The notes under the pieces are model-generated. The model did not search any database, was not told the origin of the DNA, and saw only the letters and a list, made by a program, of their open reading frames with translations. Shown here piece by piece: positions 1-9,411 of a DNA stretch of 64,000 nucleotides (positions are counted from its first letter, which is position 1; each line of letters starts with the position of its first letter). Position numbers and translations under genes: made by a program. This DNA is from an uncultured Prevotella sp. (GTDB lineage: Bacteria; Bacteroidota; Bacteroidia; Bacteroidales; Bacteroidaceae): positions 1 to 64,000 of the forward strand of contig CAJKDU010000006.1 of NCBI GenBank assembly GCA_905198745.1, read 5' to 3'.

Positions 1-452
1 TAAGTTACAAGACTATTTCCGTAAACAAGGAAACAGCTAAGAAAGAGTGGGTCGTTATTGACGCCAGCGATCAGGTTGTAGGTCGTCTTTGCTCTAAGGT
101 AGCCAAGCTGCTTCGCGGAAAGTACAAGCCAACATTCACTCCCCACGTAGATTGTGGAGACAACGTAATCATTATCAATGCTGCCAAGGTGGTGTTCTCC
201 GGCAAGAAGGAGACCGATAAGGTTTACACACGTTATACTGGTTATCCAGGCGGTCAGCGCTTCAATACTCCTGCAGAGCTCCGCAAGCGCAAGGACGGTA
301 TGGACAAGATTCTCCGTCACGCAGTGAAGGGTATGCTGCCAAAGGGTCCTCTCGGCCGCAGCCTGCTCGACAACCTCTTCATTTTCGATGGTACAGAGCA
401 CAATATGGAAGCTCAGAAGCCAAAGGCAATTGACATTAATCAGTATAAATAA
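1..452 (+). CDS. rplM: 50S ribosomal protein L13 (5' end cut by the window)
   Basis: L13 is an early-assembly protein of the large ribosomal subunit. The reading frame is open from the first base; the codons from base 3 give SYKTISVNKETAKKEWVVID, and later motifs GRLCSKVAKLLRGKYKP, YTGYPGGQ and KGMLPKGPLGR are typical of L13. By comparison with Bacteroides L13, only about four N-terminal codons are missing. It is followed after 9 nt by rpsI, the usual L13-S9 pair. The internal ATG at base 189 is not the real start, because the L13 core lies upstream of it. Confidence 0.97.
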   Translation, partial: SYKTISVNKETAKKEWVVIDASDQVVGRLCSKVAKLLRGKYKPTFTPHVDCGDNVIIINAAKVVFSGKKETDKVYTRYTGYPGGQRFNTPAELRKRKDGMDKILRHAVKGMLPKGPLGRSLLDNLFIFDGTEHNMEAQKPKAIDINQYK

Positions 453-461
453 TAAGACAAG

Positions 462-848
462 ATGGAAGTAATCAATGCAATCGGTCGCCGCAAGAGCGCT
501 GTAGCTCGTGTATATCTTTCAGAAGGCACCGGCAAAATCACTATAAACAAGAAGGACGTTACTGAGTATTTCCCATCTGCAATTCTGCAGTATGTGGTAA
601 AGCAGCCACTGTTGGCTCTTGAGTCTGTTGAAAAATACGACATTAAGGCAAATCTTGACGGTGGTGGCTTCACAGGCCAGAGCCAGGCTCTTCGTCTTGC
701 TATCGCCCGCGCACTCGTGAAGGTGAACGCAGAAGACAAGAAGACTCTGAAGGACGCAGGCTTCCTCACACGCGACTCTCGTGCTGTTGAGCGTAAGAAG
801 CCAGGTCAGCCAAAGGCTCGTCGTCGCTTCCAGTTCAGCAAGCGTTAA
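462..848 (+). CDS. rpsI: 30S ribosomal protein S9
   Basis: A 128-aa protein of normal S9 length. It begins MEVINAIGRRKSAVARVYL and ends in the basic tail with the invariant terminal SKR that reaches the P-site tRNA. The GGGFTGQSQALRLAIARAL segment is the S9 core. It is co-transcribed with rplM (9-nt gap), and rpsB follows after a 129-nt spacer that looks structured. Confidence 0.98.
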   Translation: MEVINAIGRRKSAVARVYLSEGTGKITINKKDVTEYFPSAILQYVVKQPLLALESVEKYDIKANLDGGGFTGQSQALRLAIARALVKVNAEDKKTLKDAGFLTRDSRAVERKKPGQPKARRRFQFSKR

Positions 849-977
849 TATTATCCCACAGGATAAGGCTGAACATTCGTTTAGTATCCAAACTGGCGAG
901 ACTCGTCATGGGACGATTACTCGTTGGCTGGTTCAAACAACTCAAAGGAAAGTAAACAATTTAAAGAAGAAAACAAA
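849..977 (+). promoter_or_regulatory. Structured spacer between rpsI and rpsB, possible ribosomal-protein leader
   Basis: The 129-nt gap holds two clear stem-loops. The first is ttatcc/ggataa (851-856 with 861-866, 4-nt loop). The second is a nested one: tcgtc/gacga (903-907 with 912-916, loop atgg) enclosed by cgag/ctcg (897-900 with 920-923) and aac/gtt (891-893 with 931-933). An A-rich stretch leads to the rpsB start. S2 genes are autoregulated through leaders in other bacteria; that this is such a leader is inference. Confidence 0.35.
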
Positions 978-1793
978 ATGTCAAGAACTAATTTTGACCA
1001 ATTACTCAAGGCAGGTTGCCACTTTGGCCACCTCCGTCGCAAGTGGAATCCAGCTATGGCTCCTTACATCTTTATGGAGCGTAACGGTATTCATATCATC
1101 GATCTGAACAAGACTGTAGCCAAGATTGACGAGGCTGCAGAAGCATTGAAGCAGATTGCCAAGTCTGGCAAGAAGATCCTGTTCGTCGCTACTAAAAAAC
1201 AAGCTAAGGACGTAGTTGCCGAGAAGGCAGCTGGCGTGAACATGCCTTACGTTATCGAGCGTTGGCCGGGCGGTATGCTCACCAACTTCCCTACAATCCG
1301 CAAGGCTGTGAAGAAAATGACGAACATCGACAAGATGATGAACGACGGCACATTCTCAAACCTTTCCAAGCGAGAGATCCTTCAGATCAATCGCCAGCGT
1401 GCAAAGCTTGAGAAGAACCTTGGCTCTATTGCTGACCTCACCCGTCTTCCAAGCGCACTCTTCGTGATTGACGTTTGCAAGGAAGCTATCGCTGTGAAGG
1501 AAGCTAACCGCCTGGGTATTCCTGTTTTCGCTATCGTGGACACCAACTCTAATCCTAACAACTTGGATTATGTGATTCCTGCCAACGATGACGCTAAGGA
1601 CAGCATTGAGGTGATCCTTGACGCTTGCTGCGGTGCTATCGCTGAAGGTCTGGAAGAGCGTAAGGCTGAGAAGGCCGATGAGAAGGCAGCTGCCGAGCAG
1701 AACGAAGGCGAAGGCAAGAAGCGTGCTCCCCGCAAGGCTCGCAAAGACGAGGAGGCTCCCAAGGCTGAAGAGCAGGCTCCTGCTGCTGAATAA
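978..1793 (+). CDS. rpsB: 30S ribosomal protein S2
   Basis: A 271-aa S2 protein. The start at 978 (MSRTNFDQLLKAGCHFGH) is chosen because it matches the family N-terminus; the upstream in-frame ATG at 924 would add an unrelated Lys/Asn-rich stretch. Core motifs RRKWNPAMAPYIF, RWPGGMLTNF and PVFAIVDTNSNP are present. Residues from about 230 form a Lys/Ala/Glu-rich tail, making it longer than E. coli S2 (241 aa). It is followed by tsf, the classical S2-EF-Ts pair. Confidence 0.97.
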   Translation: MSRTNFDQLLKAGCHFGHLRRKWNPAMAPYIFMERNGIHIIDLNKTVAKIDEAAEALKQIAKSGKKILFVATKKQAKDVVAEKAAGVNMPYVIERWPGGMLTNFPTIRKAVKKMTNIDKMMNDGTFSNLSKREILQINRQRAKLEKNLGSIADLTRLPSALFVIDVCKEAIAVKEANRLGIPVFAIVDTNSNPNNLDYVIPANDDAKDSIEVILDACCGAIAEGLEERKAEKADEKAAAEQNEGEGKKRAPRKARKDEEAPKAEEQAPAAE

Positions 1794-1874
1794 TAAGCAA
1801 GAATAAAGGTGATAGGTCAGAAAAGGCCTATCACTTCTTATTATAATCATTAATTTCAAAAGATAAACATCATT

Positions 1875-2867
1875 ATGGCTGTATCTATTGCAGATATCCA
1901 GAAAATCCGTAAAATGACCGGTGCAGGTCTTGCAGACTGCAAGAAGGCCCTCACTGAGTCTGACGGTGACTTCGACAAGGCTGTCGAGATTATTCGCGAA
2001 AAGGGTCAGGCTATTGCTGCCAAGCGTTCTGACCGTGAAACCGCCAACGGTTGTATCCTCGCCAAGTATGAGAATGGCTTTGCCGCTATCATCGCTTTGA
2101 AGTGTGAGACAGACTTCGTTGCCAACGGTGCCGATTATATCAAGTTGACTCAGGACATCCTTAACGTCGCTGTTGCTGCCAAGGCGAAGACTATTGACGA
2201 AGTGAAGGAACTCACTCTTGCTGACGGCACAAAGGTTCAGGATGCAGTGATCGCTCGTTCCGGTATTACCGGTGAGAAGATGGAACTCGACGGCTACAAC
2301 TGGCTCGAGGGTGAGAACATCTCAACCTATGACCACATGGGTAAGCACATCCTCTGCACCATGGTTCAGACCAACAAGCCCGCTGAGGAGCAGGCACACG
2401 CTATCGCTATGCAGGTAGCTGCCATGAACCCTGTTGCTCTTGATGAGGCAAGCGTTCCACAGGAAACCAAGGACTCTGAGTTTAAGGTGGCTGTTGAGAA
2501 GACCAAGGAAGAGCAGGTGGCAAAGGCTGTTGAGAATGCTCTGAAGAAGGCCGGTTTCAACCTCTACATCGCAGAAAGCGAAGAGCACATCGCCGAAGGT
2601 ATCCAGAAGGGTAATATCACCGAGGCTCAGGCTGATGAGATTCGCAAGATTAAGGAAGAGACAGCTGCACAGAAGGCTGCCAATCTCCCCGAGCAGATGA
2701 TTCAGAACATCGCAAAGGGACGTATGGCCAAGTTCTTCAAGGAGTCTTGTCTGCTCGACCAGGAGTTCATCCAGGATTCTAAGCAGACAGTTAAGCAGTA
2801 TCTTCAGGCTGCTGACAAGGAGCTGACAGTTGTTGCTTTCAAGCGCTTCACTCTCCGTGCAGAATAA
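1875..2867 (+). CDS. tsf: Translation elongation factor Ts
   Basis: A 330-aa nucleotide-exchange factor for EF-Tu. The N-terminal UBA-like domain is recognisable by IRKMTGAGLADCKKAL, and the core contains the signature ALKCETDFVA near residue 75. It is longer than E. coli EF-Ts (283 aa), with an extended middle region, as is common in Bacteroidales. It lies 81 nt after rpsB and ends the operon, with a hairpin and T-run about 40 nt downstream. Confidence 0.97.
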   Translation: MAVSIADIQKIRKMTGAGLADCKKALTESDGDFDKAVEIIREKGQAIAAKRSDRETANGCILAKYENGFAAIIALKCETDFVANGADYIKLTQDILNVAVAAKAKTIDEVKELTLADGTKVQDAVIARSGITGEKMELDGYNWLEGENISTYDHMGKHILCTMVQTNKPAEEQAHAIAMQVAAMNPVALDEASVPQETKDSEFKVAVEKTKEEQVAKAVENALKKAGFNLYIAESEEHIAEGIQKGNITEAQADEIRKIKEETAAQKAANLPEQMIQNIAKGRMAKFFKESCLLDQEFIQDSKQTVKQYLQAADKELTVVAFKRFTLRAE

Positions 2868-2904
2868 TTGTCCAAGTAGACATAAACCATATTAAATAGC
2901 TTAG

Positions 2905-2942
2905 GGTGCCGGCTTCAATTAGAAGTTCGGCACCTTTTTTCT
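2905..2942 (+). terminator. Rho-independent terminator after tsf
   Basis: GGTGCCG pairs with CGGCACC, extended by an inner cttc/gaag pairing across a short AT-rich loop, and is followed directly by a run of T (2935-2941). Confidence 0.85.
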
Positions 2943-2953
2943 TCTTGATACTC

Positions 2954-2983
2954 TTGTAATTCGGGATTTTTATCTAATTTTGC
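2954..2983 (+). promoter_or_regulatory. Bacteroidetes-type promoter upstream of the FAH-family gene
   Basis: The -7 element TAatTTTG is at 2975-2982, with TTG at 2954-2956, 18 nt upstream. The predicted transcript would have a very short leader before the ATG at 3001. Confidence 0.6.
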
Positions 2984-3000
2984 AAATATAAATCACAATT

Positions 3001-3618
3001 ATGAAGATATTTGCAATAGAAATGAACTATGCTTTGCACAATAAAGAGCTTCATTCTACGTTATCAAAACCAGAGAAACCGGTCATATTCCTCAAGGCAG
3101 ACTCTGCACTGCTAAAAGACCACAAGCCATTCTTTGTTCCCGACTTTATGGGACGTGTAGACTACGAAACAGAACTTGTGGTGCGTATTTGTCGATTAGG
3201 CAAGAGTGTCCCGCAACGTTTTGCTCATCGCTACTATGATGCGGTGACTGTGGGTATAGACTTCACTGCTCGTGACATGCAGCACACGCTACGTGAAAAA
3301 GGGCTGCCTTGGGACATCTGTAAGGGGTTCGACGGAGCGGCAACAATAGGCGATTGGGTTGACGTGGATAAGTTTCGTGATATCCAGGCCATTCACTTCC
3401 ACCTTGATATTAATGGACAGACCGTGCAGGAAGGATGCACGAGCGACATGCTTTACAAGGTTGATGAGATTATCGCCTATATCAGCCAGTTCTATACGCT
3501 CAAGACCGGGGACATACTCTATACGGGAACACCAGCAGGCGTGGGGCCTGTACATATTGATGACCACTTGGAGGGATATCTTGAGGATCGGAAGGTGCTT
3601 GAGTTCAACTGCAAGTAG
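3001..3618 (+). CDS. Fumarylacetoacetate hydrolase (FAH) family protein
   Basis: A 205-aa single-domain FAH-fold enzyme. Members hydrolyse, isomerise or decarboxylate beta-keto acids using a divalent metal. Acidic metal-ligand candidates are E56 and E58 in DYETELVVRI, and the family signatures GVDFTARD-like (GIDFTARDMQ), KGFDGAATIGDW and TGTPAGVGPV are present. The substrate cannot be read from sequence. It has its own promoter and is followed after 32 nt by porU; that link seems positional rather than functional. Confidence 0.85.
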   Translation: MKIFAIEMNYALHNKELHSTLSKPEKPVIFLKADSALLKDHKPFFVPDFMGRVDYETELVVRICRLGKSVPQRFAHRYYDAVTVGIDFTARDMQHTLREKGLPWDICKGFDGAATIGDWVDVDKFRDIQAIHFHLDINGQTVQEGCTSDMLYKVDEIIAYISQFYTLKTGDILYTGTPAGVGPVHIDDHLEGYLEDRKVLEFNCK

Positions 3619-3650
3619 TCGATAACATAATTGTTGAACGAATAACAGGA

Positions 3651-6600
3651 ATGGTGAACAGATATAGGCTTTTGTGGGCAATCGTATTGTTTTGGACTTT
3701 CGCTCTTTCAGTGAAAGCCCAACTCTTTTTCAATCTTACAGCAGATGAAGTGAAGATTGACAGTGTGTTGCCGCAATTCACCTATTCTTTCGATTTGGGT
3801 GAGCACTATGCGGATTCCACATACCATGTCAGCCTTGCTTATCCTGAATTTCTTCCTCTTTCTTCTAATGACCTTGCACAGTATCACAAGGTCGCAGACA
3901 CTCCGCTGAGCACCCTCCCGGCAATAACCCAACGTGTGGTAGTTAGCAGGAAGAAAGGAAAACTTGAAGTGTCGTTTGTTCCCTTGGTGCAGCGTGAAGG
4001 CAAGATACAGTACCTCGTTAGTTTCATGCTAAAGGTCAGTGCCAAAGCCAAGTCTTCTCGCGATAAAGTGCACACTCGTGCCCAGGCAAGTGGTGATGCC
4101 ACTCAGGCTTCCCGTTATGCCAGTCATTCAGTGCTTGCTTCGGGAAAATGGGCCAAGATTCGTGTGCCCTCATCCGGCATTTTCCAACTTACCTCCGAAT
4201 TGGTGCGCAAGGCAGGGTTCTCAGACTTGTCTAAAGTCAAGATTTACGGATATGGAGGAGCCTTACAACCTGAGGCCCTCGATGGAGACTATCTCAAGCA
4301 AACGGACGACTTGCATGAGGTGGCACAGTGTGTGGTGGGCGACAAACGTCTGTTTTGGGGCAACGGACCTGTATCATGGAATGTTTCTGGAAAGTATTAT
4401 ACTCGTGTTCGCAACTATTGTTCTGATTATGGCTACTATTTCCTGACCGAGAGCAACGGGTCACCGTTGACGGTGGACAGTGTTGCGTTTGTTTCTCCTC
4501 ACTATCCCTCTGCCGACTACCTGTGTTCTCTCTATGAGAAAGAGAACTATTCTTGGTTTGAGGGTGGAAGAAACCTTTACGACAGTCATGCCATTAATAA
4601 TCAATCGCCTTATACATTCTCTCTGACCTCCCATGCCAAGCCGCACGATACTGGTGGCAGCAAAGGAGCTGTAACTGTTGTTGTGACGGCTAATGCAGCT
4701 GGTGTGGTAAGCGTTTCCATGAACGGACAGGAACTGGGCAAACTTACTTTCGGCAACTTGTCTACTTATGAACGCGGACGTGCTGTAACCCAGACTTATT
4801 ATGTTGACAATATATTGCCCAATAATGAATTCACGATTACCAACAACACGGTGGCTTCAGAAGTAAGGTTGGATTATGTGTCGGTGATGCTCGACGACGA
4901 TGAGTTGGCTTCAGGGCCCCAGTTGTTGAAAGACAATTTCCCCGTTCCCGAATACGTTTACAATATCACCAACCAAGACCATCATGCCGACACGTTTGCC
5001 GACATGGTCATCGTCATACCGACCACTCAAACTCTTCTTGCCCAAGCCCAACGTCTTGCCGCCAAACATGAGAGCCAAGACGGGCTGCGTGTCCGGATTG
5101 TGCCCGCCGATGAACTATTCAATGAGTTCTCAAGCGGTACGCCAGACGTCAATGCCTACCGTCGCTATCTCAAGATGCTCTATGACCGGGCAGAGACTGA
5201 AGCAGACATGCCCAAGTATCTGCTGCTCTTTGGTGACGCCCTGTGGGATAACCGCATGAACACTTCTTCCCTGAAAAGCTATTCTCCAGACAATTTCCTG
5301 CTCGCCTATGAGAGCGAAAACTCGTTCAGCAAGACAGACTCTTATGCCGACGACGGATTTTTCGCTTTGCTTGACGATGGAGAGGGTGTTCACAGTGGTA
5401 GCGGCATGAGTGACAAATACGACATTGGAGTAGGGCGCTTTCCTGTGCGCAATGTTGTGGAAGCCAAGGCTATGGTTGACAAGACGATAGCTTATATGGA
5501 GAACAAGAACATGGGCGCTTGGCAAAATATCCTCATGTTCATGGGAGACGACGGGCACAACACAGCTTCCAGTCGGGAAAACAGCATTCACATGCAGGAT
5601 GCCGACAATGCAGCCAAGGTTGCCGAGGCTGCTTCTTCCGCTTTTGACGTGAAGCGCGTGATGTGGGATGCCTATACCCGCGAGTCTTCTTCAACCGGCG
5701 ATTCCTACCCTGAAGTGGAACAAATTATTAAGAACCAGCAGGCGGCAGGTGCCTTGGTCATGGATTATTCCGGACATGCTGCCGAGCAAAGCCTCTCGCA
5801 CGAAATGGTGCTCAAGTTGAGCGATTTCAACGGATTTGCCAATAAGAATTACCCTCTGTGGATTACGGCAGCCTGCGATGTGGCGCCTTTTGACGGTACT
5901 GTGCAGAATATAGGCGAGAATGCCGTGCTTAATGCCAATGGAGGAGCTGTGGCTTTCTTTGCTGCCGGCAAGACCGTATACCAGCCGCTCAACGCACAAA
6001 TCAACCAAGCATTCTTGCGCTATGCACTTAATCTTATAGACGGCAAGCGTCCTACGCTGGGCTATGCCTTGATGAAGGGCAAGAACAGCCTGAGCACAAC
6101 GGGCTCCCAGGCCTATATCAATAAGGTGCAGTATATTCTTTTGGGCGATCCTGCCCTTGCCCTTAACATACCCACAATGTCGGTAGTGGTGGATTCTATC
6201 AATGGTCAGGTGCCAACCTCTGAACACAAGGTTAGCATGAAAACGGGTATGGTTGTGAGTGTGGATGGGCACGTGGAGCAGGCCGGCGTGGCGGTTGATG
6301 GCTTTACCGGATTGGTCAACCTGAAGGTGTTCGACTCCAAGGAACTTGTCGTTTGCAAGGGCAATGACCCGTTGACCACCGAGATATTCCAGTTCTATGA
6401 CCGGCAGAAGGTGCTCTACAATGGCACAGACAGCGTCAAGGCAGGCAGATTCCATGTAACTTTTGCCGTGCCGCAAGACATCAACTATTCCGGTGAGACT
6501 GGCAAGATGACACTCTATGCCTATAATGCGGATGGCGGTAAACAGGCGCACGGCTCTGAAGAGAGGTTTGTTGTGGCAGGTGGCGAGGCTTTGGATAATG

Positions 6601-7265
6601 ATTCCATAGGTCCCTCTATCTACTGCTACCTTAACTCTCCATCGTTCGTGGATGGCGGCAGTGTGAATCCGGCTCCCTATTTCGTGGCGAACATTTCCGA
6701 CAAAGACGGCATCAACGCTTCCGGCAACGGCATTGGTCATGACCTGGAACTTGTCATTGACGGAGAACTTCAGAAGACCTATAATCTCAATGAGCGTTTC
6801 CAATACGACTTCGGCTCCTATACCAAAGGAACCACTTCCTGTTTTATACCTGAGTTGAGTGAAGGCATGCACAAATTGAAGTTCCGGGCTTGGGATATAC
6901 TCAACAATTCTTCCACTGTCGAACTCACCTTCAAGGTGGTCAAGGGGTTACAGCCCAACTTGCTCAATCTCAGTTGCACCAGCAATCCTGCCCGTACCTC
7001 TACCACCTTTATACTCTCACACGACCGTGCGGGCAGCAATATAGATGTGGAGATAGAAGTGTTTGACATGACGGGGCGTATTCTTTGGAGCCATCAGGAA
7101 AGCGGAGTGGCAGAGCAGAGCACCTATACGGTGGATTGGGATCTTACTACCAATGCAGGAAGTAAACTCTCCACAGGAGTCTATCTCTATCGTGCCCGCT
7201 TGTCATCCAACGGAAGCAGTAAGGCATCGAAGGCAAAGAAACTCATCGTGATAGGCAATAATTAG
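3651..7265 (+). CDS. porU: Type IX secretion system sortase PorU (C25 gingipain-like)
   Basis: A 1204-aa cell-surface sortase that in T9SS bacteria removes the C-terminal signal from cargo and attaches anionic lipopolysaccharide. It has an N-terminal signal peptide (residues about 1-23, ending KAQ), a large N-terminal beta region, then a peptidase C25 domain (about 440-850) with MPKYLLLFGDALWDN. The catalytic pair is visible: H709 in DYSGHAA and C742 in TAACDVAPFDG. The last about 90 residues form a Por-type C-terminal domain (FDMTGRILW, STGVYLYRARL). porV follows after 22 nt, the conserved porU-porV arrangement. Confidence 0.94.
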   Translation: MVNRYRLLWAIVLFWTFALSVKAQLFFNLTADEVKIDSVLPQFTYSFDLGEHYADSTYHVSLAYPEFLPLSSNDLAQYHKVADTPLSTLPAITQRVVVSRKKGKLEVSFVPLVQREGKIQYLVSFMLKVSAKAKSSRDKVHTRAQASGDATQASRYASHSVLASGKWAKIRVPSSGIFQLTSELVRKAGFSDLSKVKIYGYGGALQPEALDGDYLKQTDDLHEVAQCVVGDKRLFWGNGPVSWNVSGKYYTRVRNYCSDYGYYFLTESNGSPLTVDSVAFVSPHYPSADYLCSLYEKENYSWFEGGRNLYDSHAINNQSPYTFSLTSHAKPHDTGGSKGAVTVVVTANAAGVVSVSMNGQELGKLTFGNLSTYERGRAVTQTYYVDNILPNNEFTITNNTVASEVRLDYVSVMLDDDELASGPQLLKDNFPVPEYVYNITNQDHHADTFADMVIVIPTTQTLLAQAQRLAAKHESQDGLRVRIVPADELFNEFSSGTPDVNAYRRYLKMLYDRAETEADMPKYLLLFGDALWDNRMNTSSLKSYSPDNFLLAYESENSFSKTDSYADDGFFALLDDGEGVHSGSGMSDKYDIGVGRFPVRNVVEAKAMVDKTIAYMENKNMGAWQNILMFMGDDGHNTASSRENSIHMQDADNAAKVAEAASSAFDVKRVMWDAYTRESSSTGDSYPEVEQIIKNQQAAGALVMDYSGHAAEQSLSHEMVLKLSDFNGFANKNYPLWITAACDVAPFDGTVQNIGENAVLNANGGAVAFFAAGKTVYQPLNAQINQAFLRYALNLIDGKRPTLGYALMKGKNSLSTTGSQAYINKVQYILLGDPALALNIPTMSVVVDSINGQVPTSEHKVSMKTGMVVSVDGHVEQAGVAVDGFTGLVNLKVFDSKELVVCKGNDPLTTEIFQFYDRQKVLYNGTDSVKAGRFHVTFAVPQDINYSGETGKMTLYAYNADGGKQAHGSEERFVVAGGEALDNDSIGPSIYCYLNSPSFVDGGSVNPAPYFVANISDKDGINASGNGIGHDLELVIDGELQKTYNLNERFQYDFGSYTKGTTSCFIPELSEGMHKLKFRAWDILNNSSTVELTFKVVKGLQPNLLNLSCTSNPARTSTTFILSHDRAGSNIDVEIEVFDMTGRILWSHQESGVAEQSTYTVDWDLTTNAGSKLSTGVYLYRARLSSNGSSKASKAKKLIVIGNN

Positions 7266-7287
7266 CAACAAATAGAGTTATTAAGAC

Positions 7288-8457
7288 ATGAAACAACTCC
7301 AAAAGATATTCATTGCAGGACTCGTCCTTTTCTCGTGTGTTCTCACGGCGAGTGCGCAAGACAAGAAGGACATGTTTAATCCCGAACGCACGTCTGTCAC
7401 TTCTCAGTCCATAGCTCCCGATGCCCGTGCCGGCGGTATGGGTGACATAGGTGCCGCTACCGATCCAGACGTGGCTTCGCAATATTGGAATCCCGCCAAG
7501 TATCCATTCACGATATCCCGTGCCGGTGTGTCGCTCAACTATACACCGTGGCTTCGGCAGTTGGTCAACGACATCGACCTCGCTTATTTGGTGGGATACT
7601 ATCGCATTGGCGACTATTCTGCCGTCTCGGGTTCGCTCCGCTATTTCTCTTTAGGCGAGGTGATGACTTCCGAGAGTGATGACGCTATGACCATCAATCC
7701 CTACGAAATGTCTATCGACGTAGCTTATTCGCTGATGCTGAGCGAGCACTTCTCACTCGGCGCTGCCGTGCGCTGGATTTATTCCGACCTGTCGGACAAG
7801 TACAGTGACGATACCAAGCCGGGGTCTGCCTTTGCTGCCGACCTGTCCTGCTACTATCAGAATTACCTCAATATAGGAAGTAGAGAATGTCAGTTGGGCT
7901 TGGGATTGAACATCAGTAACATCGGTAGCAAGATAACCATGGGCACTGACGATCGCAGTGAGTTCTTGCCCACCAATATGCGACTGGGAGCCTCGCTGAT
8001 GGTGCCCATCGACGAATATAACCGCTTCACCATTGCCGCCGATGCCAACAAACTCCTCGTCCCTACCTATCCGCAGAAGGAAACAGACGAGAGCAACGAA
8101 GACTATCAGAACCGCTTGCAGAAAGACTATTACGATGTGTCGAGTATCAGCGGCATCTTCAAGAGCTTTGGCGATGCACCCAATGGATTTAAGGAAGAAC
8201 TTCAGGAGATAAGTTGGAGCGTCGGTGCAGAATATGTCTACAATGACAAGTTCTCTCTTCGTGCCGGTTATCACCATGAAAGCGAGAACAAGGGCAACCG
8301 CAAATATTTCACTGTTGGCGCTGGATTCAAGATGAGTGCATTCTCGTTGGATGCCGGCTATGTAATTGCTACCGCCAAGAGCAACCCGCTCGATCAGACT
8401 TTGCGCTTCTCGCTCAGTTTCGACCTTGATGGCATCAAGGACTTGTTCCACAGATAA
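7288..8457 (+). CDS. porV: Type IX secretion outer-membrane protein PorV (LptO)
   Basis: A 389-aa outer-membrane beta-barrel. Its signal peptide ends TASAQ at about residue 24. Diagnostic stretches are PDARAGGMGDIGAATDPD, SQYWNPAKYPF and GVSLNYTPWLRQLV, typical of PorV. PorV docks cargo emerging from the Sov channel and presents it to PorU. Alternating hydrophobic beta strands and a terminal aromatic-rich strand ending DLFHR support the barrel. It is encoded immediately after porU. Confidence 0.94.
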   Translation: MKQLQKIFIAGLVLFSCVLTASAQDKKDMFNPERTSVTSQSIAPDARAGGMGDIGAATDPDVASQYWNPAKYPFTISRAGVSLNYTPWLRQLVNDIDLAYLVGYYRIGDYSAVSGSLRYFSLGEVMTSESDDAMTINPYEMSIDVAYSLMLSEHFSLGAAVRWIYSDLSDKYSDDTKPGSAFAADLSCYYQNYLNIGSRECQLGLGLNISNIGSKITMGTDDRSEFLPTNMRLGASLMVPIDEYNRFTIAADANKLLVPTYPQKETDESNEDYQNRLQKDYYDVSSISGIFKSFGDAPNGFKEELQEISWSVGAEYVYNDKFSLRAGYHHESENKGNRKYFTVGAGFKMSAFSLDAGYVIATAKSNPLDQTLRFSLSFDLDGIKDLFHR

Positions 8458-8505
8458 ACGGCCATGACAGTCGTTCGATTTATCCATTGACAAAACACAG
8501 ATGAT

Positions 8506-8985
8506 ATGAAAATAAGAGTAGGATTCGGCTACGACGTACATAAACTTGTGCCTGGCCGTGACTTGTGGCTGGGCGGTGTCCGGATAGAACACAGTATGGG
8601 ACTTTTGGGGCATAGCGATGCCGACGTGCTGATACACGCCATCTGCGACGCCCTGCTGGGTGCCGCCAACATGCGTGACATCGGCTACCATTTCCCCGAT
8701 ACGGCAGCTTCAACGCTTGACATAGACAGTAAGATACTGCTTCGCGACACCATGCGACTCATTGGTGAGAAAGGCTATCGCTTGGGAAATGTGGATGCCA
8801 CCGTGTGTGCAGAGCATCCCAAACTCAATCCGCATGTAGAGCGGATGAAAGCCTGCCTGGCAGAAGTCATGCAGACAGATGTGGACAATATCTCCATCAA
8901 GGCCACCACAACAGAAAAATTAGGATTCACCGGTCGCGAGGAAGGCATCAGTGCCTACGCCACCGTACTGATAGAAAAGGACTAA
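8506..8985 (+). CDS. ispF: 2-C-methyl-D-erythritol 2,4-cyclodiphosphate synthase
   Basis: A 159-aa enzyme of the MEP isoprenoid pathway. It converts CDP-methylerythritol 2-phosphate to the cyclodiphosphate, releasing CMP, as a trimer with zinc. The zinc-binding GYDVHKL motif (D10, H12), the GHSDADVLIHAICDALLG block and the terminal TTTEKLGFTGREEGI region are all present. It sits 48 nt after porV and ends with a strong terminator. Confidence 0.97.
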   Translation: MKIRVGFGYDVHKLVPGRDLWLGGVRIEHSMGLLGHSDADVLIHAICDALLGAANMRDIGYHFPDTAASTLDIDSKILLRDTMRLIGEKGYRLGNVDATVCAEHPKLNPHVERMKACLAEVMQTDVDNISIKATTTEKLGFTGREEGISAYATVLIEKD

Positions 8986-8991
8986 AAAAGC

Positions 8992-9030
8992 ATACGGCAC
9001 AACTCTCAGCGAGCTGTGCCGTATTTATTT
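8992..9030 (+). terminator. Terminator after ispF
   Basis: A perfect 10-bp stem, atacggcaca (8992-9001) with tgtgccgtat (9015-9024), is followed by ttattt. It may also stop transcription arriving on the minus strand. Confidence 0.8.
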
Positions 9031-9039
9031 AAACTAAAA

Positions 9040-9186
9040 ATCCTTTTCAAATCAAAGGGAACCTCACGGTCCACCTTTGTCGTCCAATTAAACAATCAGT
9101 TTAATTACCTTAATCTAATAACTAAAAACCTAAATCTATTACTACTAACCTAAACAATCTATTAACCTTTTGACGCTGCAAATTTA
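9040..9186 (-). ncRNA. Candidate small RNA in the gap between ispF and the glycosyltransferases
   Basis: On the minus strand a -7 box TAaaTTTGC lies at 9179-9186 (reads CAAAttTA on the plus strand). About 100 nt of U/A-rich sequence follows, with repeated TTAG/TTAAT segments. A hairpin comes next, caaagg pairing with ccctttg around a gtga loop (about 9051-9078), then a T-rich tail. No reading frame is visible. Promoter plus terminator-like end suggests a transcript of about 130 nt, but no -33 box is clear. The rest of 9187-9411 is AT-rich with nothing recognisable. Confidence 0.35.
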
Positions 9187-9411
9187 CATTTTATTCTTGA
9201 ACTATCCACATATTTCTTGTAAATATTATAGTTTATTAAGTCTTGCTTGCCGCTAAATGGCTAATTGATGGTCTGTTTGTTAAGTATAGTGTGCAATTCA
9301 CAATCTATCTGTGCCCAAGTGTTGCAGGGCATCGGCTTCACTGGACGTGCCGTTGTTGGGAATAGCGGAAAAAATTATTTTCAAACGCTTCGCTTACTCG
9401 GATTTTTGCAC

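Noticed and set aside
924..977. Longer N-terminus for ribosomal protein S2
   Set aside because: The 18 extra residues do not match any S2 N-terminus and overlap the structured spacer; the start at 978 fits the family.
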